Notes under the pieces: generated by a model
Told to the model about the DNA's origin: nothing
The model's input: only the letters and a program-made list of their open reading frames with translations
Database searches by the model: none
Program-made: the position numbers and the translations under genes
Shown: positions 41,549 to 49,047 of the stretch, piece after piece
Position numbering within the stretch: position 1 is the first letter of the stretch
How the letters are laid out: each line of letters opens with the position of its first letter
Origin: Bin87 sp965220095
Lineage (GTDB): Bacteria > Chloroflexota > Dehalococcoidia > Lucifugimonadales > UBA3495
Length of the DNA: 64,000 nt
Direction: 5' to 3'
NCBI GenBank assembly: GCA_965220095.1
Contig: OZ244805.1
Coordinates: 558,001-622,000 of the forward strand

Positions 41549-41640
41549 GCCAGGGGAGAGGGAGTTTGCCTCTACGGAAATCCTGCTACAATCTTCCCAC
41601 ACCCATCCCGACTGCTCTCCCGCACCACGGAGGTTCTCAG

Positions 41641-42693
41641 ATGCCCGTCTTTACCCCTGAATACCTGCACAAAGTCGCGGCCCATATCTACCGGGCCAAA
41701 GGCACCCCCGCCGATGAGGCCGAGATCGTAGCGACCCATCAGGTTAAGGCTAACCTGACTGGGCATGATTCCCACGGCGTCATCCACATCCCTGAGTACT
41801 GTGAGCGCATCGACCGCGGCCACATCGTGCCGGGCGCGCCCTTTGAGGTGCTCAGCGAGACTCCCACCACCGCCGTGGTGGATGGCAACTGGGGCTTTGG
41901 TTTCGTGGTAACCGAGCAGGCCACCCGCATGGCAATCGCCAAGGCCAAAGAGAATGGTGTTGCTGCCTTCACCATCCGCCATCAGAGCCACATTGGGCGG
42001 TTGGGCGACTATCCAACCATGTGTGCCCAGGAAGGCATGATCGCCCTGCTGACCGCCGACTCCGGAGCTGGGCCCAAGGCCGTGGCTCCCTTCGGCGGGC
42101 GTGCCCGACGCCTGGGCACCAACCCCATCTGCATCGGCGTGCCCAGCAACCTGCCCGGCCAGGTGCTGCTCGACATGGCAACCTCCGCTGTCGCCGCCGG
42201 TAAAATCGCCTTGGCCCGCAACCGCGGCGAAGCCGTCCCGCCCGGCTGGATTGTCGATAAGGACGGCGAGCCAACTACCGACCCCAATGACTACGCCGCC
42301 GGCGGGGCCATCCTACCCGTGGGCGCCGACCAGGGTCATAAAGGGTTCGGATTGTCTTTCATGGTAGAGATGTTCTCCGGCTTGCTCACCGGCCTGGGTT
42401 TCGGTATCGACCCGCAGGCCCGCCACAACGACGGCTGTTTTCTGGCCGTGTTCGACGTAAGCAAGTTCCGACCGCTGGAAGATTTCAAGCAGGAAATGAC
42501 CGAGTTCGCCGAGTTCGTAAAAACCTCACCACCGGCCACCGGATTCAGCGAAGTTTTCTACCCCGGGGAAATCGAGTATCGCACGGAACAACAACGCCGC
42601 AAGGATGGGATCTTTATCGAGGATGAAACCTGGCGCCAAATCTCTGACCTGATGGCCGAAGTAGGTGTCGCCGAAGCCGTCGGCCAGCCGTAA
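41641..42693 (+). CDS. Ldh2-family malate/L-lactate/ureidoglycolate-type dehydrogenase
   Basis: 350 residues of the Ldh2/MDH2 fold, unrelated to Rossmann LDH. Hallmarks are the catalytic histidine in GHDSHGVIHIPEYCERI, VVDGNWGFGFVVTEQATRMAI, HQSHIGRLGDYPT, GRARRLGTNPICIGVPSN and KGFGLSFMVEMFSGLLTG. These enzymes reduce 2-oxo acids with NAD(P)H or oxidise 2-hydroxy acids; sulfolactate dehydrogenase (ComC) belongs here, which is notable given the ComDE-like genes at 34-35 kb. GGAGG lies before ATG 41641. Confidence 0.92.
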   Translation: MPVFTPEYLHKVAAHIYRAKGTPADEAEIVATHQVKANLTGHDSHGVIHIPEYCERIDRGHIVPGAPFEVLSETPTTAVVDGNWGFGFVVTEQATRMAIAKAKENGVAAFTIRHQSHIGRLGDYPTMCAQEGMIALLTADSGAGPKAVAPFGGRARRLGTNPICIGVPSNLPGQVLLDMATSAVAAGKIALARNRGEAVPPGWIVDKDGEPTTDPNDYAAGGAILPVGADQGHKGFGLSFMVEMFSGLLTGLGFGIDPQARHNDGCFLAVFDVSKFRPLEDFKQEMTEFAEFVKTSPPATGFSEVFYPGEIEYRTEQQRRKDGIFIEDETWRQISDLMAEVGVAEAVGQP

Positions 42694-42765
42694 CCCCTGA
42701 TTTCACCCGCTGCCCCTTGATTTGAGCGGGCCCGGGTGATGGCAGATTCCCGGTGTTGATGTTGC

Positions 42766-42802
42766 TCCCCTCACCCCAACCCCTCTCCCGCCGGGAGAGG
42801 GG
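42766..42802 (-). repeat. Short hairpin repeat, copy 10
   Basis: CCCCTCACCCCAACC tail and CCTCTCCCGCCGGGAGAGG hairpin between the dehydrogenase and the TSUP gene. Confidence 0.85.
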
Positions 42803-42905
42803 CTTTCTCGTCGACGACACCGGCGGACAACTCTCCGTGCGGCGAATCTCCCCGAGGAAGGATGGGGTTCTCTATGGCAGTTCCAACGGCCGCTACGCTC
42901 CAGTT

Positions 42906-42936
42906 CCCGCTCCTTCCGGGAGAGGGTGAGGGCGGG
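42906..42936 (+). repeat. Short hairpin repeat, copy 11 (degenerate)
   Basis: CCCGCTCCTTCCGGGAGAGG and the tail TGAGGGCGGG just before the TSUP start; it could supply the purine-rich ribosome site of that gene. Confidence 0.55.
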
Positions 42937-42942
42937 CAACGT

Positions 42943-43788
42943 ATGACCTTATCCGACCTCGGCCTGCCTTCCGATGTGCTCGTCTGGCACGCCGTGCTGC
43001 TGACGGTGGTCTCCTTCCTGGTGGGGATTCTGGGCGGTTTCGTGGGTCTGGCGCTGGGCACGATGCGGCTGCCCGCCATGCTCCTGCTGGGGATGCCGGC
43101 ACCCATCGCCGGCGGTACCAACATACTGGTCAGCAGCCTGGCGTCGCTGGCGGGCACCATTCGACACCTGCGGGCCGGGCGGGTGAACCTGCGTATCGTG
43201 CTGACCATGGGCGTGCCGGCTTTTATCGGAGCGTTCATCGGGGGCCTGCTCAGCAACCGCACGCCCCATGATTTGCTGATTGCCCTGGCCGGCGCGCTGG
43301 TGTTCTGGCAGGGAGTTGAGTTCCTGATTATTGCCCGCAACCGGATGAGTGCCGGCCGGAGTGATGGCGCGCTCTTCGGCGCCGGTTTGGAAGGTTCACC
43401 GGGCCTTTTCACCCCCAAACGCGTGGCATCGGAAGGCGTAATTGGATTCGCCGTAGGAATGCTGGGCGGAGCGGTCGGCCTGATCCTGGGCAGCATTCGC
43501 CTGCCGGCGCTGGTGCGAATCCTGCGCGTCGATCCTCGCATTGCTGCCGGAACAAATCTGTTCATCGGTTTCGTAATGGGGGCCGCTGGCTGGGTCGGCC
43601 ACGTCCTTTACGGCCAGGTAGACTGGATACTGCTCGTAATGATGGGAGCCGCAGCAATGGTGGGTAGCTACCTGGGCGCCAACCTGACCGGCAAGGTCAA
43701 CCTGAACCTGCTCATCCTGACGATGGGTTTAACCCTGCTGGTGGTGGGGGCGCTGCTGGTGGGCCGCGGAGTGGCGGTTTTGCTGTAA
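42943..43788 (+). CDS. TSUP-family (TauE/SafE-like) membrane transporter
   Basis: About 281 residues, eight hydrophobic segments in two homologous halves: VSFLVGILGGFVGLALGTMRLPAMLLLGMPAPIAGGTNILVSSL, and the second half GFAVGMLGGAVGLILGSIRLPALVRILRVDPRIAAGTNLFIGFV. TSUP proteins export sulfite, sulfoacetate and other sulfonated anions or other organic anions. Adjacent to the Ldh2-type dehydrogenase. Starts at 42862 or 42874 are open, but the added residues would be encoded by repeat copy 11, so 42943 is preferred. Confidence 0.85.
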   Translation: MTLSDLGLPSDVLVWHAVLLTVVSFLVGILGGFVGLALGTMRLPAMLLLGMPAPIAGGTNILVSSLASLAGTIRHLRAGRVNLRIVLTMGVPAFIGAFIGGLLSNRTPHDLLIALAGALVFWQGVEFLIIARNRMSAGRSDGALFGAGLEGSPGLFTPKRVASEGVIGFAVGMLGGAVGLILGSIRLPALVRILRVDPRIAAGTNLFIGFVMGAAGWVGHVLYGQVDWILLVMMGAAAMVGSYLGANLTGKVNLNLLILTMGLTLLVVGALLVGRGVAVLL

Positions 43789-43827
43789 GGGAGCGGCGGA
43801 AAAATCCCCTCGCTAGACTGATCGGGG

Positions 43828-43833
43828 TATAAT
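43828..43833 (+). promoter_or_regulatory. Perfect -10 box just before the coiled-coil gene
   Basis: TATAAT only four bases from the GTG start at 43838; no -35 with normal spacing. It would give a leaderless or very short-leader mRNA, or force a downstream start. Confidence 0.45.
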
Positions 43834-43837
43834 TGTT

Positions 43838-44356
43838 GTGCGAGGTCGTTTGAGCAGAGCCGCAATAATCTACCTGTCACTGACCTTGTTCGTAGCGGTA
43901 GGCATACTGGCCGCAACCTTGGCGATATACATCATCTGGGACAAGCAAGCCCCGGAGACTCTCTCGGCAGCAGTAGTGAACACGGCGGCAACGCTGGCGG
44001 CAGCCACTTTCGTAGGGGTATTTGATATGTTCTTCACAATAGCGCAGATGCGGCGAAACGAAGAAGACCGCCGACAGTGGCAGGAAAACCTGGAACGGCT
44101 TTTGTCAGAATTGCAGGCAGAGCGGGAACTGAACCGGGCAGAGCGGGAACTGAACCGGGCAGAGCGGGAACTGTATTTGACCCGGCTGGAGGAGGACCGC
44201 ACCCGGCTGGAGGAGGACCGCACCCGGCTGGAGGAGGACCGGTCCCGTCAGGAAGAGAACCAGCAGCAAACCAATGCCTTGTTCGCAAGGATGCTTGAAC
44301 TTCTGGAACGACGAAACGGCGGCAACGGCGCGTCGGAGACGCCCAACGCCCGCTAG
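43838..44356 (+). CDS. Two-helix membrane protein with tandem-heptad coiled coil, unknown
   Basis: 172 residues from GTG 43838. Two membrane helices (AIIYLSLTLFVAVGILAATLAIYII and, after a short loop, AATLAAATFVGVFDMFF) are followed by a cytoplasmic coiled coil. Within it the DNA has two adjacent 21-base tandem repeats encoding ERELNRA-type and RLEEDRT-type heptads, three copies each. The C-terminal tail is Asn/Gly-rich. No family recognised. The coil suggests oligomerisation at the membrane. Convergent with the 5-FTHF cyclo-ligase gene. Confidence 0.7.
   Translation: MRGRLSRAAIIYLSLTLFVAVGILAATLAIYIIWDKQAPETLSAAVVNTAATLAAATFVGVFDMFFTIAQMRRNEEDRRQWQENLERLLSELQAERELNRAERELNRAERELYLTRLEEDRTRLEEDRTRLEEDRSRQEENQQQTNALFARMLELLERRNGGNGASETPNAR
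44117..44242 (+). repeat. Two adjacent 21-bp tandem repeat arrays inside a gene
   Basis: Array 1: GCAGAGCGGGAACTGAACCGG-like units at 44117, 44138 and a partial third at 44159 (unit shown to 20 bases elsewhere as GCAGAGCGGGAACTGAACCG). Array 2: ACCCGGCTGGAGGAGGACCG units at 44180, 44201 and 44222. Both keep the reading frame and add seven residues per unit. Confidence 0.9.
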
Positions 44357-44362
44357 TTCCGG

Positions 44363-45094
44363 CTATCCCTGTCCCATCTCCGACCGTAGCCTGGCCAGCA
44401 GGGGGATGGAGCGAATTTTGCGCTCGTCCAGGTCGTCCCAGTAGATGCCGGTGGGCCTGGGCAGCGCAGCGCCGCCAGCGTTGCAACGGATGATCGCCTC
44501 CGGCGTTATAACCACCGCCAGCGGCACGTCGTGCTGGGTGTAGGGCAGGTCTTCGTCCAGCACCTGCATGGCGTGTACCGTGCTGATGACCGGGGTGTCC
44601 GGATGCACCACTCCGGCCGCCGCCGCCAGGCCGTACTCCAGATCGGCGTACCCGCCGCCCTTGCCGACGCGGACGCCCTGCCGGTTGACGGCAACCGAGC
44701 CTGAGATTACCAGGTCGATGGATTGCATCTCAGCCACGTACACCGGACGCCCCACCTTGAACGCCCCGGATATGGTTGCCGCTTTGGCCGGCTCAACCTC
44801 CGGGCGGGTTGGGTCCAGCTCGATAAAGACCCGTTCGTCCCGCAACCTGGGCACCGCCATATAGAGCAGCTTGCCCTGCTCCAATGCCAGTTGACGCAAC
44901 GGACGCTGCGCCTGGTCGGGGTTGCTCTTGATGGCGCGGGCCGCCTCCCATTCGGGCAATTCCGTTGCGAGGGACGCCGCCACTTCACACCCGATGAAAT
45001 GGGGAATCTTGTCGTGCACCGACTTGCCCCGCACTACGCGGGCCGTCTCCAGCGCCGTCCAGACATCTTCGCGAATGGCCCACTTGTCTCGCAT
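44363..45094 (-). CDS. 5-formyltetrahydrofolate cyclo-ligase family protein
   Basis: 243 residues. The 5-FCL fold signature is VAVNRQGVRVGKGGGYADLEYG, with VISTVHAMQVLDEDLPYTQHDVPLAVVITPE before the C-terminus. The enzyme converts 5-formyl-THF to methenyl-THF with ATP. At 243 residues and with ADLEYG rather than the usual YDR after the glycine run, it resembles the MTHFSD-like branch, so activity on another substrate is possible. Isolated; a MITE-like element lies upstream. Confidence 0.82.
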   Translation of the reverse strand: MRDKWAIREDVWTALETARVVRGKSVHDKIPHFIGCEVAASLATELPEWEAARAIKSNPDQAQRPLRQLALEQGKLLYMAVPRLRDERVFIELDPTRPEVEPAKAATISGAFKVGRPVYVAEMQSIDLVISGSVAVNRQGVRVGKGGGYADLEYGLAAAAGVVHPDTPVISTVHAMQVLDEDLPYTQHDVPLAVVITPEAIIRCNAGGAALPRPTGIYWDDLDERKIRSIPLLARLRSEMGQG

Positions 45095-45534
45095 GGTCGC
45101 CCCCTGTGCGTCCGATGCTACGTGATTGGCGTCAGTACGTCAAAAAGAAGCTTGGCGTCGCCACACCAAATCCAGCGCGAGCCCCGGAAACACTCACCCG
45201 TACCCATTTTGATTTGTCATTGCGAGGAGCGCAGCGACGTGGCAATCTCGATGAGGTTGAACACACGTCAGCGAACCACCGTTGCAATGGCGACGAGATT
45301 GCCACGCTACGCTCGCAATGACAAGTGGGTACACGGAGCCAGAAACCAGGCCACGAGTGCCAACACTGACGCACGGGCGACCGAATCCGAATCAAGCAGA
45401 CAACCACCACCGCCAAAACCCCGATAGCCCGGCAAATGGATCGTGGGTCGTCCCTGATTTCCCGGCACGCCGTCCCGTGGAACCGGGCGACGCCCACTAC
45501 CCGCCGCAAGGTGGCGACAACTCCGGCAGTCAAA
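45095..45534. other. Intergenic region with MITE-like copy
   Basis: 440 bases. Contains the full MITE-like copy at 45199-45333. The rest (45334-45534) shows no gene, hairpin or repeat that I can support. Confidence 0.5.
45199..45333. mobile_element. MITE-like palindromic element, full copy B
   Basis: About 135 bp, almost the reverse complement of the element at 4023-4158, with matching outer ends (CGTACCCA / TGGGTACA), inner ends TGTCATTGCGAG / CTCGCAATGACA and centre containing GGTTGAACACACGTC. Only a handful of differences are visible between the two copies 41 kb apart, indicating recent spread. Confidence 0.8.
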
Positions 45535-46089
45535 TCAACCGGTGAGGGAGCCCTGAATCGCCACGACGATAATCCAGGGAATAAACCCAATGACCGCTGA
45601 CAGCAACACCGCGGCAATCGCCCGTCCGGTGCTGTCGAAATCCAGAGCCTGGCGCGCGCCGACCACCACCGCCGCCAATGTCCACACGAACCCGACCAAC
45701 GACAAGATTATTCCCACGCCCGGGATGAATACCAGCAGCGACAGGACGCCGGGGGTGTAGGCGTACCCCAGAACCCGGCCGATTTCCGACCAATTCGTCT
45801 CGGTGTTGCTGGTTCGCAACATCTTGCCGCCGACGAAATTCAACACCGTAACCCACAGGGCCCAGCGCACAATACCGAAGAGCAGTCCGACGATTATCCC
45901 GCGTACCAGCCCGCCGATACCGTCGCCGCCAATAAATCCGTCGATAATGCCGCCCACGATGCCGCAGACGGTTACCAGCACCACCACGAGGATGGCTTCA
46001 CCCAGCGCGTTGCGGTCGGCCTCAATCTCCTCATAGGTGGCGGATTTGAACATTGCCGCCCCAATCATCCTCTGTAACACGGTTTGCAC
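45535..46089 (-). CDS. Yip1-like multi-pass membrane protein
   Basis: Up to 184 residues with five hydrophobic segments: AILVVVLVTVCGIVGGIIDGFIG, GGLVRGIIVGLLFGIVRWALWVTVLNFVGGKML, GVLSLLVFIPGVGIILSLVGFVWTLAAVVVGARQAL and AIAAVLLSAVIGFIPWIIVVAIQGSL. The pattern, with a cytoplasmic N-terminus MFKSATYEEIEADRNALGEA, fits the YIP1 family. The role in bacteria is unknown. GTG 46089, ATG 46068 and ATG 46053 are all possible starts. Divergent from greA. Confidence 0.75.
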   Translation of the reverse strand: MQTVLQRMIGAAMFKSATYEEIEADRNALGEAILVVVLVTVCGIVGGIIDGFIGGDGIGGLVRGIIVGLLFGIVRWALWVTVLNFVGGKMLRTSNTETNWSEIGRVLGYAYTPGVLSLLVFIPGVGIILSLVGFVWTLAAVVVGARQALDFDSTGRAIAAVLLSAVIGFIPWIIVVAIQGSLTG

Positions 46090-46183
46090 CTCGCTCCATT
46101 TGGGATGCCATTGACGCGTGAATTGTAACCAACGGATTCGACGCCCGCCTGCGGAAGAGTGCGCATAGTTACGGCAAATTTGC

Positions 46184-46212
46184 TTTACAAATTTTGGGGT
46201 CAGCCCTATAAT
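46184..46212 (+). promoter_or_regulatory. Sigma70-like promoter of greA-lysS
   Basis: -35 TTTACA at 46184-46189, exactly 17 bases, -10 TATAAT at 46207-46212, in an AT-rich pocket. The leader to ATG 46282 is about 65 bases. Confidence 0.75.
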
Positions 46213-46281
46213 TTGGTACCAGGGAGCAGGTCGATTTTGACCGCTCCCGTCTCGCTATGTTGGATTCTTGGCGGTGGCCCA

Positions 46282-46758
46282 ATGCCGCAACCACAGCATA
46301 TGACCCAGGGCAAGCTAGATGAGCTAACGGCGGAGCTGGACCAACTCCGCACCGTCAGGAAGCCGGCCATCGCCGAGCAGATGAACGCGGCGCGAACCCG
46401 CGGCGGCAGCGATGACAACGGCGAGCAGGATGTCGCCAATCAGGACTTCGCCTATGTGGAGGGCAAAATTCGCGCGCTGGAGAGCCTGATTAACAACGCC
46501 GTGGTTGGCGACTTTCAGCACGCCGACGACAGTCCACCTGGCGTTGTGGCGATGTGGGGTCGGGTCACAGTGGAACGCGAAAACGGGCAACAGATGCAAT
46601 ACCAGATAACCGGCTCGCTGGAATCCGACCCTGGCCAGGGCAAAATTTCCCATGTCTCCCCAATCGGCAAGAGTCTGTTGGGCAAACGCGCCGGCGACAT
46701 CGCCGAAGTACAGATTCCCAACGGCAAGAGCAAGCTCAAAATTATCTCGGTAAGCTAA
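46282..46758 (+). CDS. greA: Transcription elongation factor GreA
   Basis: 158 residues, the normal family length. The N-terminal antiparallel coiled coil (MTQGKLDELTAELDQLRTVRKPAIAEQMNAARTRGGSDDNGEQDVANQDFAYVEGKIRALE, with the acidic tip D-D-N-E) precedes the C-terminal FKBP-like domain (HVSPIGKSLLGKRAGDIAEVQIPNGKSKLKIISV). GreA enters the RNA-polymerase secondary channel and rescues backtracked complexes. ATG 46282 matches the family N-terminus; upstream codons overlap the promoter. It is followed by lysS. Confidence 0.93.
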   Translation: MPQPQHMTQGKLDELTAELDQLRTVRKPAIAEQMNAARTRGGSDDNGEQDVANQDFAYVEGKIRALESLINNAVVGDFQHADDSPPGVVAMWGRVTVERENGQQMQYQITGSLESDPGQGKISHVSPIGKSLLGKRAGDIAEVQIPNGKSKLKIISVS

Positions 46759-46801
46759 CGCCAGATCCTGCTCGCCAACGGATAAGCACCCACGCGGTCC
46801 C

Positions 46802-48346
46802 GTGCCCGAACCAGACCTGTCACCAACCGCAGACCAGCCCGATAATCTGGGGAGCCTCGAGGCCAACCTGGAGAGCCGTCGGGTTAAGCTGGGCCGTATC
46901 CACGAGCGTGGCATTGACCCCTATCCGCCCCGGTTTGAGCGTAACTGCACCGCGACGGAAGCGATAGCGCAGTTTGAGGCGGCTGAAACCGCCAACCGTT
47001 TGGGCTCTGCCGACCCCGTGCGGTTGGCCGGACGCATCACGTCGATGCGGGTGATGGGCCGCGCCGCCTTCCTGGACCTGAGAGACGCCTCCGGCACTGT
47101 CCAGGCCATGCTGCGTCAGAACGTGTTGGGCGACGATTACTCCCTGCTCCCTGATCTGGATATCGGCGATTTTCTGGGCGTCAGCGGCAACATGATGCGC
47201 ACACGTACCGGGCAGCCCACCGTTGAGGCAACCACCATTACCATGCTGGCCAAGGGGATGCGCCCCCTTCCGGAGAAGTGGCACGGCCTGCGCGACGTGG
47301 AAACCCGTTACCGCCAGCGCTACCTGGACCTGATTGCCAATCCGGAAATCGCCGATACCTTCGCGCAGCGCAGCCGGGTCATCAGCGGCATTCGCCGGTT
47401 CCTGGACGACCGCGGGTTCGTTGAAGTCGATACACCCATTCTGGTGCCCATTCCCGCCGGGGCCCACGCCCGGCCCTTCATCACCCGCCACAACGCTCTG
47501 GATATGCAGCTGTACCTCCGCATCGCCACGGAGCTTTACCTGAAGCGACTCATCGTGGGCGGGCTGGACAAGGTGTACGAAATCGGCCGCGTGTTCCGCA
47601 ACGAAGGCATCGACCAGGATCACAACCCCGAGTTCACCCTGCTGGAATCATACGAAGCCTACGCCGACTACAATACCGTTATGGAGATGGTGGAATCCCT
47701 GGTGTCCACGCTCGCCATCGACCTGCACGGTTCTCCGAGGGTTCCCTACGGAGAGGGCTTCATCGACTTCACACCGCCCTGGCCGCGCCTGTCGCTGCCC
47801 GAGGAGATTCACCGCCGCTGCGGCGTGGACATTGACCAGTATTCCGACGCGGAATCCCTCATCGGCAAGGCCGCCGAAATGGGTCTGGATCCAGCGCCTC
47901 GGGAAGCTCGTGGGCGTCTCATCGACAAGATGCTATCGGTGTACGTGGAGCCTCACCTGATTCAGCCCTCCTTCCTCATCGACTATCCCGAAGATATGTC
48001 ACCGCTGGCCAAGGGCCGGCCCGACAAGCCCGGTTACGTGGAGCGCTTCGAGGCTTTCGCCGCCGGTATGGAAATCGCCAACGCCTACACCGAGCTGAAC
48101 GACCCCGGGGTGCAGCGCGCCCGGTTCGCCGAACAGGAGCACCTGCGCGCCGCCTACGGCGATGACGAAGCCGACCGCACCGACGAGGATTTTCTGACCG
48201 CGCTGGAATATGGTATGCCGCCCACCGGTGGGCTGGGCATTGGCATCGACCGCCTGGTCATGCTGCTTACCGGCCAGGCAACCATCCGGGATGTGCTATT
48301 ATTTCCGCAAATGCGCTCCCTCTCTGGCGACGGCGGTACCGAGTAA
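46802..48346 (+). CDS. lysS: Lysyl-tRNA synthetase, class II
   Basis: 514 residues starting at GTG 46802. OB-fold anticodon domain (RLAGRITSMRVMGRAAFLDLRDASGTVQ) and class II motifs: motif 1 around RSRVISGIRRFLDDRGFVEVDTPIL, motif 2 YEIGRVFRNEGIDQDHNPEFTLLESYEAYADY, and motif 3 GMPPTGGLGIGIDRLVMLLTG. It charges tRNA-Lys. The greA-lysS order is a common bacterial arrangement. A Uma2 gene follows 14 bases after the stop. Confidence 0.96.
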   Translation: MPEPDLSPTADQPDNLGSLEANLESRRVKLGRIHERGIDPYPPRFERNCTATEAIAQFEAAETANRLGSADPVRLAGRITSMRVMGRAAFLDLRDASGTVQAMLRQNVLGDDYSLLPDLDIGDFLGVSGNMMRTRTGQPTVEATTITMLAKGMRPLPEKWHGLRDVETRYRQRYLDLIANPEIADTFAQRSRVISGIRRFLDDRGFVEVDTPILVPIPAGAHARPFITRHNALDMQLYLRIATELYLKRLIVGGLDKVYEIGRVFRNEGIDQDHNPEFTLLESYEAYADYNTVMEMVESLVSTLAIDLHGSPRVPYGEGFIDFTPPWPRLSLPEEIHRRCGVDIDQYSDAESLIGKAAEMGLDPAPREARGRLIDKMLSVYVEPHLIQPSFLIDYPEDMSPLAKGRPDKPGYVERFEAFAAGMEIANAYTELNDPGVQRARFAEQEHLRAAYGDDEADRTDEDFLTALEYGMPPTGGLGIGIDRLVMLLTGQATIRDVLLFPQMRSLSGDGGTE

Positions 48347-48360
48347 AGGCCGGCATTAGC

Positions 48361-49035
48361 ATGACTACCACTACTCAAGCTCCCACCTCAATCCCCACCC
48401 GCCAGGACTGGCTGCCGGAGATGCTGCCCATCACCATCCGGCTGCCTGACCATGTGGTGGAGGCGGGTTCCGAAGCTTGTGAGGACTGGTTCTGGGCGGT
48501 CAATAACGCCAATCCTGATTTCCCTTGGGCGTTGGAACTCAACCCCAATGGAGCTCTGGAACTCATGCCGCCTACCTATCCTCCATCCGATGAACACGAA
48601 GGCGAATCCTACTTCGAGTTACAACTGTGGAACAGAAATCAGGGCCGCCCCGGTACAGCAACCGGGTCAACCGGCGCTTACCGTCTGCCCGATGGCGCCA
48701 TCCGTAGCCCGGATGCTGCCTGGACGCCACGGGAAAAGGTTTTGCCAATACCAGCCGAACCCCCCAGAGCCCGCCCTTACTGCCCCGATTTTGTAGTCGA
48801 AATCCGCTCCACTTCCCAAGTCTCTATCACTCCACTCCTCGCCAAAATGCAGGAATATATGGACAACGGCGCGCGTCTCGGCTGGCTCATCGACCCCATC
48901 GAGCGCACCGTCCGCATCTACCGTGCCGGAGTCGTCGAACCGGAGTTGCTGGCGAACCCGGAGACGCTGGAAGGCGAGGACGTGCTGTCCGGTTTCGTCT
49001 TTGATGTGCGGCGGCTGATTTTTGACTTGGTGTGA
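48361..49035 (+). CDS. Uma2-family putative endonuclease (DUF820)
   Basis: 224 residues. The Uma2 PD-(D/E)xK-like fold is marked by RSPDAAWTPREKV, then CPDFVVEIRSTSQ (the D..E-x-[KR]-like strand, here VEIRS), KMQEYMDNGARLGWLIDPIERTVRIYR. Uma2 proteins are widespread in cyanobacteria and Chloroflexota with no settled function. It sits between lysS and serS, with 12 bases to serS, apparently inserted into a housekeeping operon. Confidence 0.85.
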   Translation: MTTTTQAPTSIPTRQDWLPEMLPITIRLPDHVVEAGSEACEDWFWAVNNANPDFPWALELNPNGALELMPPTYPPSDEHEGESYFELQLWNRNQGRPGTATGSTGAYRLPDGAIRSPDAAWTPREKVLPIPAEPPRARPYCPDFVVEIRSTSQVSITPLLAKMQEYMDNGARLGWLIDPIERTVRIYRAGVVEPELLANPETLEGEDVLSGFVFDVRRLIFDLV

Positions 49036-49047
49036 CCCCACTGAACT

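Noticed and set aside
44117..44242. CRISPR-like array
   Set aside because: The units are contiguous with no spacers and lie in frame inside a coding sequence.
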